From contig CAWDDF010000007.1 of NCBI GenBank assembly GCA_963801035.1, positions 744,001 through 808,000 of the forward strand: DNA of 64,000 bases, in the 5' to 3' direction. This document shows positions 37,816 to 53,176 of the stretch, in pieces. This DNA is from JACCZX01 sp963801035 (lineage in GTDB: Bacteria; Pseudomonadota; Gammaproteobacteria; Burkholderiales; Burkholderiaceae_F). The first letter of the stretch is position 1; each line of letters opens with the position of its first letter. A program made the translations under genes and the position numbers. The notes under the pieces were generated by a model. It saw nothing but the letters and a program-made list of their open reading frames with translations. It searched no databases and was not told the DNA's origin.

Positions 37816-38135
37816 TAGGCACCTCGCTTGGTGACACACGGCATTTTCCATGCCGGACGGGCATCGGGCCAGCAAGCGTACAGGGTTGTGGGCACGTTCG
37901 TTGCTTTGAGGGGCTCCCGTCGCCGGCTTCACAAGTACAAGAACGGATGGCGAGCCAAAGTAACGCGCCTTACCTTCAAGCGCTCCCTTTTCGGCAGTGC
38001 TTGACTTCGTATGTCTGATCGACGCCAAACCGAATTTTCGAAGTGTCGACAACGCGCCTACGCCTTCGATTCTGTTGTGCACCTGCCTGGCCGACCGGCG
38101 CGTGCCGCATTTAGCCCACCCTGAAGGAAAACCGT
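37816..38135. other. 320-base gap between the lipoprotein and the HAMP kinase gene
   Basis: This divergent gap should carry promoters for both flanking genes. I see an AAGGA ribosome site just before the kinase ATG at 38136. I found no clear -35/-10 pair, hairpin or conserved RNA element and no convincing short gene. Confidence 0.5.
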
Positions 38136-44474
<6,339 letters not shown>

Positions 44475-44477
<3 letters not shown>

Positions 44478-44636
44478 CGATGCGCGACGGGCCGCCCCAA
44501 GCTCATCACGTGCCCCCGGGGGGAACCGGCGCGCAGCGACCGGGGGCAAACACATTAGCGATGAGCGCCGGGCCGCCCCAAGCTCATCGCGTGCCCCCGC
44601 GGGGGGCGGGCGCGCAGCGACCGGGGGCAAACACAT
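44475..44636. repeat. Two tandem 81-bp units between the kinase genes
   Basis: 44475-44555 and 44556-44636 are two diverged copies of one 81-base unit. Each starts TAGCGATG and ends ACACAT. Each holds an inverted repeat, in the first copy perfect over 9 bp: TGCCCCCGG at 44511-44519 and CCGGGGGCA at 44540-44548; in the second at least 7 bp. The first unit begins with the stop codon of the upstream kinase, and the second ends with the AT of the next gene's ATG. Similar GC-rich hairpin units occur often between genes in Burkholderiales from memory; I could not check. Confidence 0.85.
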
Positions 44637-46824
44637 GAGCGGGCAGGGCGCCGGCGACTCCGCGGCTGCCGAGCGCAGCAGCATCCTGATCGTCGACGAT
44701 CTGCCCGAACAGCGCCTTGTGCTCGAGACGATTCTCGGTGATCTCGGGCAGGACTTGGTGTTCGCCAATTCCGGCAGCGAGGCGCTGCGCGAAGTACTGA
44801 GGCGCGAGTTCGCTGTCATTTTGCTCGACGTCAACATGCCGGACATCGACGGTTTCGAGACCGCAACGCTGATCCGCCGCTATAAACGATCGGCCCACAC
44901 GCCAATCATCTTCGTGACTGCGTACGCCGATGAGATACAGACGGCGCGCGGCTATTCGCTCGGCGCGGTTGATTACATTCTCGCGCCCGTCGTACCCGAG
45001 GTTCTGCGCTCGAAGATCAAGGTCTTCGTCGACCTCAACATCATGCAGCGGCAGGTGCGTCGCCAGGCCGATGAACAAGTCGCACTGGCCGCTGCTGAAG
45101 CTGCCCGAAGAGCCGCCGAACAAAACACGTTGCGTTCGAACTTCCTGTCCGGTGCGAGTCGTGTTCTGAGCGCTTCGCTCGACATTGAAGTCGGCAAGCG
45201 CAGCCTGCTTGAGCTGATCGTGCCCGAAATTGCCGATGCGGCGACGCTCGTGCTGTTTGAAGACGACGGCAGTTTTTCTTGCGCATCGAGTTGCGGGTTG
45301 GACGAATCGCGCGGCCGCGTTGTATCTGCCCAATGCGAGTTCGACGAACTTGCACCGTCGGTCAGGGATGCGCTCTCAACTGCTTTGGCCACGGGAAAGC
45401 GGGTCGCGCTGGGTCCCGAACGTCGCTCAGTTTCAGTCGTCGACACCCGGCCGACACACGGCAGGCAGGCGGCCTTTCCGTTGATAGCGGGCGAACGAGC
45501 GCTCGGCGCGCTGTGGGTCAGGCTGAACGACGCACCCGAAGTCGTAGCGACGCTGGAAGAACTCGCCACGCGCGCGGCGGTCGCCTTCGAGAATGCTCGT
45601 CTTTACCGCAATCTGCAGGCCGAGGTGCTGGAGCGGCAGGAGGCCGAAGCGCTGCTGCAGAAAGCCGATCAGCGCAAGGACGAATTTCTGGCCATGCTGT
45701 CGCACGAATTGCGCAATCCTCTGGCGCCGATCCGCAACGCGGTCGAGGTGATACGCATGGTTGCGCCGTCCGAGCCCAAACTCAGCTGGGCTACCGATGT
45801 CACCGAGCGACAGGTCGGTCACCTGTCACGTCTGATAGACGAACTGCTCGACGTCGCGCGGATCAGCCAGGGCAAAATCGTATTGCGTGCGGAGCCGCTC
45901 GATCTGCTGGAGGCCGTAGCGCAGGGCGTCGAAACAGCACGGCCTCTTATCGACTCCCGCCGTCACGTGCTGACAGAGAAGATTCCGCCGGGGCCGATCT
46001 GGTTACGCGGTGATTCGGCCCGCTTGTCGCAGGTGATTTCGAATTTGTTGAACAACGCCGCCAAGTACACCGAAGAAGGTGGCGCGATTCATCTTGCCGT
46101 CTCGGTCGACGATGGCTACGCCACGATCACTGTGCGTGACAACGGGATCGGCATCGACGCCGATCTGCTGCCGAAGGTGTTCGATTTGTTCAAGCAGGGC
46201 GAGCAGACATTGGACCGCGCGCAGGGAGGACTTGGCGTTGGACTGACGCTGGCGCAACGCCTCGCCGAGTTGCACAACGGGCGCATCGAGGCGTCAAGCG
46301 GCGGCGCTGGATTGGGCGCCGAGTTTCGCTTGGTGCTGCCTTGCCTCACCGAGGTGAAGCAGTCATCGAACGCCGGGGATGACACTGTCGAGGCGCAGGA
46401 CGAGGGCCGAGTCCAGTGCCGAGTGCTGGTTGTCGACGACAGCGTGGACGCGGCCGAAACAGTCGCGGTCTTTCTCGAACTAGCAGGACATCAGGTCAAG
46501 GCGGTCACCGACGGCGCACAGGCGCTGGCGTGTGCTCCGGTATTTGCACCCGAGGTCGTCGTGCTGGATATCGGATTGCCGGTAATGGATGGCTATGAGG
46601 TGGCGCGCCGGTTACGGGCGACCGAGCAGACGCAGGCATCGCTGTTAATCGCATTGACGGGCTACGGTCAGGACTCTGACCGCGAACGTGCTCTGCAGGC
46701 GGGCTTCGACCGCCATCTGGTAAAGCCTGCCGACCCCGGCGAATTGGCGCGAATGATTATCGATTGGCGAGCGAATCCGAAGGGTGTGCGAGAAGGCCAA
46801 AGCCGCCACGGTGCCAGTCAATGA
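44635..46824 (+). CDS. Hybrid histidine kinase with receivers at both ends
   Basis: 729-residue cytoplasmic kinase, layout REC-GAF-HisKA-HATPase-REC. The N-terminal receiver has ILIVDDLPEQRLVL and VILLDVNMPDIDGFE; the GAF spans about residues 160-330; the phosphoacceptor histidine is in LAMLSHELRNPLAPIR near 362, followed by LSRLIDELLDVARI; the ATP lid reads VRDNGIGID and GGLGVGLTLAQRLA; the C-terminal receiver has VLVVDDSVDAAETV, LDIGLPVMDGYE and TGYGQDSDR. The start is the ATG at the end of the tandem 81-bp repeat. It is likely part of a phosphorelay with the upstream HAMP kinase, whose output would feed this one or a regulator elsewhere; no DNA-binding gene is nearby. Confidence 0.92.
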   Translation: MSGQGAGDSAAAERSSILIVDDLPEQRLVLETILGDLGQDLVFANSGSEALREVLRREFAVILLDVNMPDIDGFETATLIRRYKRSAHTPIIFVTAYADEIQTARGYSLGAVDYILAPVVPEVLRSKIKVFVDLNIMQRQVRRQADEQVALAAAEAARRAAEQNTLRSNFLSGASRVLSASLDIEVGKRSLLELIVPEIADAATLVLFEDDGSFSCASSCGLDESRGRVVSAQCEFDELAPSVRDALSTALATGKRVALGPERRSVSVVDTRPTHGRQAAFPLIAGERALGALWVRLNDAPEVVATLEELATRAAVAFENARLYRNLQAEVLERQEAEALLQKADQRKDEFLAMLSHELRNPLAPIRNAVEVIRMVAPSEPKLSWATDVTERQVGHLSRLIDELLDVARISQGKIVLRAEPLDLLEAVAQGVETARPLIDSRRHVLTEKIPPGPIWLRGDSARLSQVISNLLNNAAKYTEEGGAIHLAVSVDDGYATITVRDNGIGIDADLLPKVFDLFKQGEQTLDRAQGGLGVGLTLAQRLAELHNGRIEASSGGAGLGAEFRLVLPCLTEVKQSSNAGDDTVEAQDEGRVQCRVLVVDDSVDAAETVAVFLELAGHQVKAVTDGAQALACAPVFAPEVVVLDIGLPVMDGYEVARRLRATEQTQASLLIALTGYGQDSDRERALQAGFDRHLVKPADPGELARMIIDWRANPKGVREGQSRHGASQ

Positions 46825-46940
46825 AAATGTCGCGCTAAGTGAGATCGCATTCGACAGACGTGTTGCGCGATTCTCTTAGACGAACGGCGTTAAATCAACA
46901 CGACTAGCGCTGTTTCTTCACAGTAATTGTCAGGTTGGCG

Positions 46941-46969
46941 CGTCGCGCAACGCGCGGCATTGCGCGACG
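46941..46969 (+). other. Hairpin downstream of the second kinase gene
   Basis: Perfect 10-bp inverted repeat, CGTCGCGCAA and TTGCGCGACG, separated by nine bases, 116 bases past the kinase stop. No T run follows, so it is a terminator-like or mRNA-end structure at most. Confidence 0.4.
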
Positions 46970-47021
46970 CCTTACTAGGGCGATTTCAGAAGCCAAACCA
47001 CATGCTGACGTTAGCCACTGT

Positions 47022-47049
47022 ACTGCGCATAATGTGCATTATGTCAAGT
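47022..47049. other. dif: Candidate chromosome dimer resolution site dif
   Basis: 28 bases with the XerC/XerD site layout: left arm ACTGCGCATAA, hexamer TGTGCA, right arm TTATGTCAAGT. Against E. coli dif (arms GGTGCGCATAA and TTATGTTAAAT, centre TGTATA) 22 of 28 positions agree; two differences lie in the central hexamer, which varies between species. The site is in a non-coding gap, and KOPS-like octamers on both sides mostly point at it. XerC/XerD recombine at dif to resolve chromosome dimers at division. The E. coli sequence is quoted from memory. Confidence 0.78.
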
Positions 47050-47298
47050 GACTAACTCATAGGGATCGACTCGGCGGTTGTACGAACCGGCGCCCTCTCC
47101 CGATCTCTAACGGGACCCCTCCAAGACCAAAGACAAATTAACTTCGCAGCTTGCTGGACTGCAACGGTCACAAGGGGGCTAGCCGCTTCGGTACGGCATC
47201 GAAGGCTTCGCCGTCACTTCGCGCCGCGGCGCACGCCGTTTGCACGGTGCACCCAGGAAAGAGATCCAGGCTATTTTTTCGCCCCTGAAGGAGACCTC

Positions 47299-47748
47299 AT
47301 GGCATTCGATAACGCGTTTTTCAACACGTGGCAGCCACGAGCGTTGGCGGTGCTGCGTATCGTTACCGCCTATCTTTTCCTGCAACACGGAACGGCGAAG
47401 CTGCTCGGAATTCCGGCGATTGAGATGTTCAAAGGCGGCGTGCCATTGCTTTCGATGTCGGGTATTGCGGGGTTGTTGGAAATCGTCGGTGGCGGCTTGC
47501 TGTTGATCGGCCTGTTCACGCGTCCGACCGCATTTGTACTCTGCGGCCAAATGGCGGTTGCCTACTTCATCGCGCACGCAAATCAGGGCCATGTGCTCGC
47601 ACCCATCCTCAACGGCGGCGAACTTGCGGTGCTGTTCTGCTTTATCTTTTTGTATCTAGCAGTAGCCGGCGCCGGTGCGTGGAGTGTCGACGCGACGCGA
47701 GGGCGTTCGGCAGCTCGCACGGCACGCGTTGGTACGACTTCACCGTGA
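47299..47748 (+). CDS. DoxX-family membrane protein
   Basis: 149-residue inner-membrane protein with four hydrophobic helices, opening with ALAVLRIVTAYLFLQHGTAK, the DoxX/SURF4-like signature, then GIAGLLEIVGGGLLLIGLF and MAVAYFIAHANQGH. Members take part in redox or oxygen-related membrane processes; a precise function is not known for most. A GGAG ribosome site precedes the ATG. Its C-terminal residues are basic and poorly conserved. Converges with the pirin gene. Confidence 0.85.
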   Translation: MAFDNAFFNTWQPRALAVLRIVTAYLFLQHGTAKLLGIPAIEMFKGGVPLLSMSGIAGLLEIVGGGLLLIGLFTRPTAFVLCGQMAVAYFIAHANQGHVLAPILNGGELAVLFCFIFLYLAVAGAGAWSVDATRGRSAARTARVGTTSP

Positions 47749-47767
47749 TCAAGCGTGTTTAGGCGGA

Positions 47768-48469
47768 TCAGTCCGGAGGCAGGTCGAACAACAAAACCTC
47801 GGAACCCTTGCCCCGCTCTATGTCAACTGCACCACCGTCCATCATCAGCGCATCACCCGCAGTGAGTGATTGACCATTCACAGTGACATTGCCGAGTGCA
47901 ACGTGCAGATAGCCTTTGCGTCCTGTCGCTAGCTGCCATTGCGCACTCTCATCGGCGTCGAATAGTCCTGCAAAGACGAGCGCGTCCTGGTTCATCGACA
48001 ACGAACCGTCGCGTCCGTCCGGAGACACGACGAGGCGTAGCCGACCCCGTCTCTGCTCGACGGGAAAGTGCTTCTGCTCGTAGCTTGGCGCGGCACCAAC
48101 AATGTTCGGTTCAATCCAGATCTGCAGAAAGTGGGTGATACCGGACGGATCTGCGTTGTATTCGCTATGGCGCACGCCGGTGCCGGCACTCATTCGCTGC
48201 ACGTCGCCCGGCACAATGGTTGAGGCATTGCCGATCGAATCCTTGTGCGCGAGCGCGCCCTTCAGCACGTAGCTGATGATCTCCATATCGCGATGCGAGT
48301 GCGTACCAAAACCGGATCCTGCCTTTACACGGTCTTCGTTGATCACGCGCAACGGCCCAAAGCCCATATGCTTGGCGTCGTAGTAATCGGCGAAGGAAAA
48401 CGTGTGATAAGACTCGAGCCAGCCGTGGTTGGCATGCCCGCGTTCTCGCGCCAGTCGTAGTGAAGTCAT
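47768..48469 (-). CDS. Pirin-family protein (YhhW-like)
   Basis: 233-residue bicupin with the pirin pattern: metal-binding residues in GFGTHSHRDMEIISYVLKG (H-x-H near 60, Glu near 67) and TGVRHSEYNA (His near 105). Homologue YhhW acts on flavonols as quercetin 2,3-dioxygenase in vitro; in other members a redox or regulatory role is proposed. The start overlaps the Rieske oxygenase stop by ATGA, so translation is coupled and the two may act in one aromatic-compound pathway. Complete. Confidence 0.91.
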   Translation of the reverse strand: MTSLRLARERGHANHGWLESYHTFSFADYYDAKHMGFGPLRVINEDRVKAGSGFGTHSHRDMEIISYVLKGALAHKDSIGNASTIVPGDVQRMSAGTGVRHSEYNADPSGITHFLQIWIEPNIVGAAPSYEQKHFPVEQRRGRLRLVVSPDGRDGSLSMNQDALVFAGLFDADESAQWQLATGRKGYLHVALGNVTVNGQSLTAGDALMMDGGAVDIERGKGSEVLLFDLPPD

Positions 48470-49620
48470 CGGATAACACTCCAGTTAGCGGTTCGCTGTC
48501 GCGCTTCGGGAATCAGCGCGCGCATCTTTCGGCAAAAGTTTCGCAGACACACCTCGCTTTCGCCCAATGGACCCTGCTCAAAGCTCGATGACATCATTCC
48601 TTGCTGCATTCGCGTGATCAACGCAGTGTCTTCGACGTTCACCTGGCGATTGATCCGCCAGTTTAAATAGCGAGCGGCCTTCATTTCGCGTCGCTCATCA
48701 GGGATGGCGTAGTTGATCTCCCGGATCAGCGTGCGGGTCGGTGAGATCGGAAGAAACTGCATGAAGTCGATCTGATCGGGGTAGATGTCGAAGGCAACAT
48801 TGGGCCATAGCTTGAAATACAGCCATTGCCGTTGTGACTGTTCGGGCAAGTAGTCGACCCGCGGCAGGATCCGTTGATAGAGCCGCTCCGAAAGCCTGGA
48901 GGATGGCTGCTCAGCGATGAAACCCCACATGCGATCGACGTGTTCGTGCGCCTCGACGCCGTAGCTGCGTCCGAACAGGCGCGTCAAACCCGGGTGCGCG
49001 ACCGCAATGTGCAGACCGTCGGAATAATTGTCTGCAACATTTTTCCAGTTGACGTCACGCGGCCGCAGCGTGACGCGTCCCAGCGCGCGTAATTCTTCGA
49101 AGCGATAAGACGAAATCAACGGCTCATACGGTGTCATCATCGCGGCGACGGATGGCCCGCCCGCTGCGAGGCGAACGAAGATGAAACCTCGCCAGATCTC
49201 GACTTCGACCGGGGCCAGCCCATGTGCCTCCATATCAAGTCCCGGGTAGTCGCTCTTGCCGGGCACGCCGATCAGTCGCCCATCGAGGCCGTAGGTCCAG
49301 CCGTGGTAAGGACAGGTAAGACGCTTCGCGCAGCCCGACGCATCACTGAGCAGCCGAGATCCGCGATGACGACAGACGTTTATGAAGGCACGCAGCCGCA
49401 TATCGTCGCCACGAATGACGACGATGCTCTCATTCAGAAATTCAAGCGCTTGCCAGTCCCCCGGGTTCGCGACGTCGCTCGTGTGACATACGACCTGCCA
49501 GCTCGGTCGCATCACGCGCGCCATTTCGAGATCAAAAAACTGCGGGTCGCGATATGTCCATGCTGGAAGGCTCCAGCCTTCGTCGGGATCAACGGTCATT
49601 CGTTTCGCGAGTGCCCTCAC
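48466..49620 (-). CDS. Rieske-type aromatic-ring hydroxylating oxygenase, alpha subunit
   Basis: 384-residue catalytic subunit. The Rieske 2Fe-2S site has both halves, CRHRGSRLL near residue 85 and CPYHGWTYGLDG near 105. The mononuclear iron site reads NYSDGLHIAVAH (D-x-x-H-x4-H) near 205. It adds oxygen to an aromatic or similar ring using electrons from a reductase. No ferredoxin, reductase or beta subunit gene is nearby, so electron supply must be encoded elsewhere or the enzyme is of the single-subunit type. Located upstream of pirin and downstream of the isocitrate-lyase-type gene. Confidence 0.9.
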   Translation of the reverse strand: MRALAKRMTVDPDEGWSLPAWTYRDPQFFDLEMARVMRPSWQVVCHTSDVANPGDWQALEFLNESIVVIRGDDMRLRAFINVCRHRGSRLLSDASGCAKRLTCPYHGWTYGLDGRLIGVPGKSDYPGLDMEAHGLAPVEVEIWRGFIFVRLAAGGPSVAAMMTPYEPLISSYRFEELRALGRVTLRPRDVNWKNVADNYSDGLHIAVAHPGLTRLFGRSYGVEAHEHVDRMWGFIAEQPSSRLSERLYQRILPRVDYLPEQSQRQWLYFKLWPNVAFDIYPDQIDFMQFLPISPTRTLIREINYAIPDERREMKAARYLNWRINRQVNVEDTALITRMQQGMMSSSFEQGPLGESEVCLRNFCRKMRALIPEARQRTANWSVIR

Positions 49621-49680
49621 CCGCTACAGTGCGTGGTCAGCCGATCCACATGCACCGTGAGTAAAGGCGACCGGTGTCGG

Positions 49681-50547
49681 TCACGCGTAGCGCTTCTCGA
49701 GCTCGCTGAACTTCTCCGCATCGAGCACCTTCTGCCGATCGGCAAACATCATCAGCTTCGATTCAATGCCGGCGACAGATCCGGTGTCGTGCAAATGCCG
49801 CAACACCTGCTGCATCGCCAGCAGTGATGCCTGCAGCGCGGCGTTGGCATAGAGGACGACGGCATAGCCTGCCTTAGCCAGTTCCTCGCGCGGCAGCAAG
49901 GGCGTCTTGCCGCCAATCACCATGTTGCATAGATGAATCCCCGGCACTTCGCGTGGAATCGCCAACAACTCTTCTTTCGTCAGCGGTGCCTCGACGAACA
50001 GAAAATCGGCGCCCGCTTCCTGATATGCGCGAGCGCGATCGAGCGCTGCCTCGAAGCCTTCCACCGCGCGCGCATCGGTGCGAGCAAGAATCATCATGTC
50101 CGGATCGATACGTGCATCGACAGCGGCTTTCAGCTTGGACACCATCTCCTGTTTCGGAATGACATCCTTGCCTTCGAAGTGGCCGCAGCGCTTCGGATAC
50201 GTCTGATCCTCGAGCATGATTGCGTTCGCTCCGGCGCGCTCGAGCAGCTTGACCGTGCGGCGTGCGTTGATCGCATTGCCGAAACCCGTGTCGGCATCAG
50301 CCAGAATCGGAATACCCACCGCATCGCGGACCGCCGCAACGTGGCCCGCGAGCTCGGTGACGGAGACGAGTCCAATGTCGGGCATGCCGAGGTAAGTATT
50401 GGCCACCGCGGCTCCGCTCAGCATCATCATTTTGTATCCGGCCGCTTCGATCAGTCGCGCAGCGAGCGCGTTGGCCGCGCCAGGCATGATGTGCGCGGCA
50501 CCCGCGACAAGTTCGCGGCGCATTACTTTGTTAAGAGGATCAGTCAT
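49681..50547 (-). CDS. PEP mutase/isocitrate lyase superfamily enzyme
   Basis: 288-residue TIM-barrel enzyme related to methylisocitrate lyase, oxaloacetate decarboxylase and carboxy-PEP mutase. Mg-binding motif PILADADTGFGN near residue 83, and the lid with the catalytic cysteine reads KRCGHFEGK near 122, followed by ILARTDARAVEGFEAALDRA. It catalyses C-C (or P-C) bond cleavage or formation on a 2-oxo-acid. The KRCGH variant is seen in 2-methylisocitrate lyase-like proteins. Downstream neighbour of the TctC gene (2-base gap) and followed by the Rieske oxygenase gene, so likely one operon for an organic-acid or aromatic route. Confidence 0.9.
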   Translation of the reverse strand: MTDPLNKVMRRELVAGAAHIMPGAANALAARLIEAAGYKMMMLSGAAVANTYLGMPDIGLVSVTELAGHVAAVRDAVGIPILADADTGFGNAINARRTVKLLERAGANAIMLEDQTYPKRCGHFEGKDVIPKQEMVSKLKAAVDARIDPDMMILARTDARAVEGFEAALDRARAYQEAGADFLFVEAPLTKEELLAIPREVPGIHLCNMVIGGKTPLLPREELAKAGYAVVLYANAALQASLLAMQQVLRHLHDTGSVAGIESKLMMFADRQKVLDAEKFSELEKRYA

Positions 50548-50549
50548 TT

Positions 50550-51518
50550 CTATTCGATCACGATACCTGCACGCTTGACCACGTCTTGCCAGCGCGCCTG
50601 CTCCTTCTTGATGAACGCAGCAAAGGCATCGGGACCGCCCTGCCCTGCGACGGCATCGTCTTGCGCAAAGCGCTGCGTGATCATGCTCGATCTCAGCGCT
50701 TTACCAATTTCGGCCGCCATCTTGTCGATGATCGGCTTCGGCGTCCCAGCTGGCGCCATCACGCCATACCACTGAGAAGTCTCGAAGCCGGGGAATCCCA
50801 TCTCGGCCACCGTCGGAACGTCGGGCAGCGAAGAGATGCGCTCCGGCGTGCCGACCGCGATCGCGCGCAGCTTGCCGCTCTTGATATGGCCCATCAGCGC
50901 GGGCGAGCCGGCGGAAGATGCTTCGGTCCGTCCCGCAAGCAGGTCCTGCAGCTGCGGGCCCGTGCCTCGGTAAGGAACGTGAACGACGAAGATACCGGTC
51001 ACCGATTTCAGATACTCGAACGCCAGATGACCGGCACTGCCGTTACCCGCCGACCCGTAGTTGAGCTTGCCGGGATTCTTCTTCGCGTAGTCGACGAACT
51101 CCTTGAAGTTTTTGGGTGGGATTTCGCTATTGACGACGAACACATTAGGCACACGCGCCAACAACGCCACCGGCACGAACGCCTTGTCGACGTCGTACGG
51201 ATGCTTCTTCATCGCATAAGGATTGACGGCCAGCGTGCCGACGTGGCCCAGAATGATCGTATAACCATCGGGAGCCGCACTCGCCACCTCCTGCATTGCG
51301 ATCGTGCCGGCACCGCCGGGCTTGTTCTCGACGTACACCGTCTGACCGAGTTGCTTCGTGAGCTCCTGCGCAACGCTTCGCGCAACGATCTCGGAGGTGC
51401 CTCCGGGTGCAAACGGCACCACGAACCGGATCGACTTGGTCGGCCACTCCTGTGCACCCGCGCTGCCCACAAACATTGACAACAACAGCGGCAGGCACGA
51501 GAGCCATCGCTTGAACAT
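50550..51518 (-). CDS. Tripartite tricarboxylate transporter receptor (Bug/TctC family)
   Basis: Periplasmic binding protein of 322 residues with a signal peptide, MFKRWLSCLPLLLSMFVGSA, from the ATG at 51518 (the frame extends upstream with no signal). Family signatures: IRFVVPFAPGGTSEIVARSV, LGQTVYVENKPGGAGTIAMQ and VPTVAEMGFPGFE. Bug-type receptors bind carboxylates and, in this order of bacteria, are often unlinked from their TctAB channel; none is seen here. First gene of the minus-strand run to pirin and divergent from the DNA ligase with a 56-base gap. Confidence 0.92.
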   Translation of the reverse strand: MFKRWLSCLPLLLSMFVGSAGAQEWPTKSIRFVVPFAPGGTSEIVARSVAQELTKQLGQTVYVENKPGGAGTIAMQEVASAAPDGYTIILGHVGTLAVNPYAMKKHPYDVDKAFVPVALLARVPNVFVVNSEIPPKNFKEFVDYAKKNPGKLNYGSAGNGSAGHLAFEYLKSVTGIFVVHVPYRGTGPQLQDLLAGRTEASSAGSPALMGHIKSGKLRAIAVGTPERISSLPDVPTVAEMGFPGFETSQWYGVMAPAGTPKPIIDKMAAEIGKALRSSMITQRFAQDDAVAGQGGPDAFAAFIKKEQARWQDVVKRAGIVIE

Positions 51519-51574
51519 AAACTCTCCTTCATTGCGCACGACTCGATAAGTGCGCGACGCCCGTAACTTACAAC

Positions 51575-53134
51575 ATGACACTGCTCAGCGACCTGGTCGA
51601 TGCTTCCGAGCGCGTCGGTAGCACCGCGAGCCGACGCTCGAAGATCGCAGAGATCGCTGCGCTGCTCCGGCGGTTGCACCCTGAAGAGATCGACATCGGC
51701 GTGGCGCTTCTTGCGGGCGAGACCCTGCAGCGCAAAACCGGTATTGGCTATTCGTTGATCGACAGCGCGCGCGTGGCACCCGCTGCCGTTCCGAGCCTCG
51801 ACTTGTCGTCGGTGAATGACGCGCTGGATCAAATCGCCGGCACCGGCGGGCGTGGCTCGATCGCCGCACGGGCACGGCTGCTCAAGAATTTGCTGTCGGC
51901 CGCCACTGAGCGCGAGCAGGCGTTCATCGTGAGGCTCCTGCTTGGCGAGCTGCGACAGGGAGCGCTCGAAGGATTGATGATCGAAGCGGTGGCGAGCGCG
52001 GCCGAGCTGCCGCCTGCGGAGGTCCGCCGCGCAGCGATGATCGCAGGCGGAATTGCCGCGGTCGCCGGTCCCGCGTTGACGCAAGGCCGCGAGGGTTTGC
52101 AAAAATTTTCCATCGCATTGTTTCAACCCTTGGCACCGATGCTCGCGCAGCCGGCCGATGACATCAGTGATGCTCTCGCCCGTATCCCGACTGCATCGAT
52201 CGAGTGGAAGCTGGACGGAGCCCGCGTACAGGTTCACAAAGCGGGTGACCTGGTGCGCGTTTTTTCCAGAACCGGAAACGACCTGACGCCGGCTGCGATC
52301 GAGATCGTTGATGCCGTGCGAGCTCTGAATGCCGAAACATTGATTCTCGACGGCGAAGCAATTGCATTGAGAAGCAACGGCACGCCCTACCCCTTTCAGG
52401 ACACGATGCGCAGGTTCGGCCGCGTGCTCGATATTGATCGGATGCGCGAAACGATGCCGCTATCCGTCTTCTTCTTCGATTGTCTTCGCATTAATGGTGA
52501 CGATCTGATCGGCCGGCCCGGAAGCGAACGTCTAGCGGCGATGGCCGCGATCGTGCCCGCGTCGATGATCACTCCGAGGATCGTGACGTCGGATCTCGCA
52601 ACCGCGCAGGCGTTTTACGACGACGCTGTCCAGCGGCAGCACGAAGGCGTAATGGTCAAGGCGATCGACGCGCCCTATGAGCCGGGCCATCGAAGCGCAT
52701 CGTGGCTGAAGGTCAAGCGCGCACACACGCTCGACCTGGTCGTGATCGCCGCAGAGTGGGGACATGGACGACGCAAGGGCTGGCTGTCGAACTTGCATCT
52801 GGCAGCACGCGATCCGTCAACGGGCGGCTTCGTCATGCTCGGCAAGACATTCAAGGGAATGACCGACGCGATGCTGAAGTGGCAAACCGAAGAGTTGCTG
52901 GCGCGCGCGATCAGTCGTGATGACTGGGCTGTCCGCGTCAGGCCCGAGCTGGTAGTCGAGATTACGTTCAACGATCTGCAAAGCAGCCCGCGCTACCCTG
53001 CAGGGCTTGCGCTGCGCTTTGCGCGCGTCAAGGGTTACCGTACCGACAAGACGCCGGAGCAAGCGGATACGATAGAGACCGTGCGCGCCATTTACGCAAG
53101 CCAGGCCGCGCCGCATTCAGACGAAGCGCTTTGA
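51575..53134 (+). CDS. ATP-dependent DNA ligase
   Basis: 519-residue eukaryote/archaeal-like ATP-dependent ligase (LigB-type). Adenylation motif I with catalytic lysine is EWKLDGARVQVHK near residue 205, motif III LDGEAIAL near 262, motif IV HEGVMVKAID near 355 and motif V WLKVKR near 375. An N-terminal DNA-binding domain (residues 1-190) and an OB fold after 380 complete the set. This is not the LigD fusion: no polymerase or phosphoesterase domain is present. It is therefore a nick-joining accessory ligase; cooperation with the Ku protein at 63219 is possible but not shown. Divergent from tctC. Confidence 0.92.
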   Translation: MTLLSDLVDASERVGSTASRRSKIAEIAALLRRLHPEEIDIGVALLAGETLQRKTGIGYSLIDSARVAPAAVPSLDLSSVNDALDQIAGTGGRGSIAARARLLKNLLSAATEREQAFIVRLLLGELRQGALEGLMIEAVASAAELPPAEVRRAAMIAGGIAAVAGPALTQGREGLQKFSIALFQPLAPMLAQPADDISDALARIPTASIEWKLDGARVQVHKAGDLVRVFSRTGNDLTPAAIEIVDAVRALNAETLILDGEAIALRSNGTPYPFQDTMRRFGRVLDIDRMRETMPLSVFFFDCLRINGDDLIGRPGSERLAAMAAIVPASMITPRIVTSDLATAQAFYDDAVQRQHEGVMVKAIDAPYEPGHRSASWLKVKRAHTLDLVVIAAEWGHGRRKGWLSNLHLAARDPSTGGFVMLGKTFKGMTDAMLKWQTEELLARAISRDDWAVRVRPELVVEITFNDLQSSPRYPAGLALRFARVKGYRTDKTPEQADTIETVRAIYASQAAPHSDEAL

Positions 53135-53176
53135 ACTCGCTTGCACCTTCGATAAATTGCTCCAAGGAGAAACCTG

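Larger units (their letters stand above)
46825..47298. other. 474-base non-coding gap around a dif-like site
   Basis: No convincing gene on either strand. It holds a 10-bp inverted repeat at 46941-46969 after the kinase gene, a dif-like site at 47022-47049 and, just before doxX, a GAAGGAGA ribosome site (about 47286-47294). Confidence 0.7.

Noticed and set aside
51480..51581. Extended N-terminus of the TctC receptor
   Set aside because: Residues before the ATG at 51518 lack a secretory signal, while from that ATG a clean signal peptide begins.
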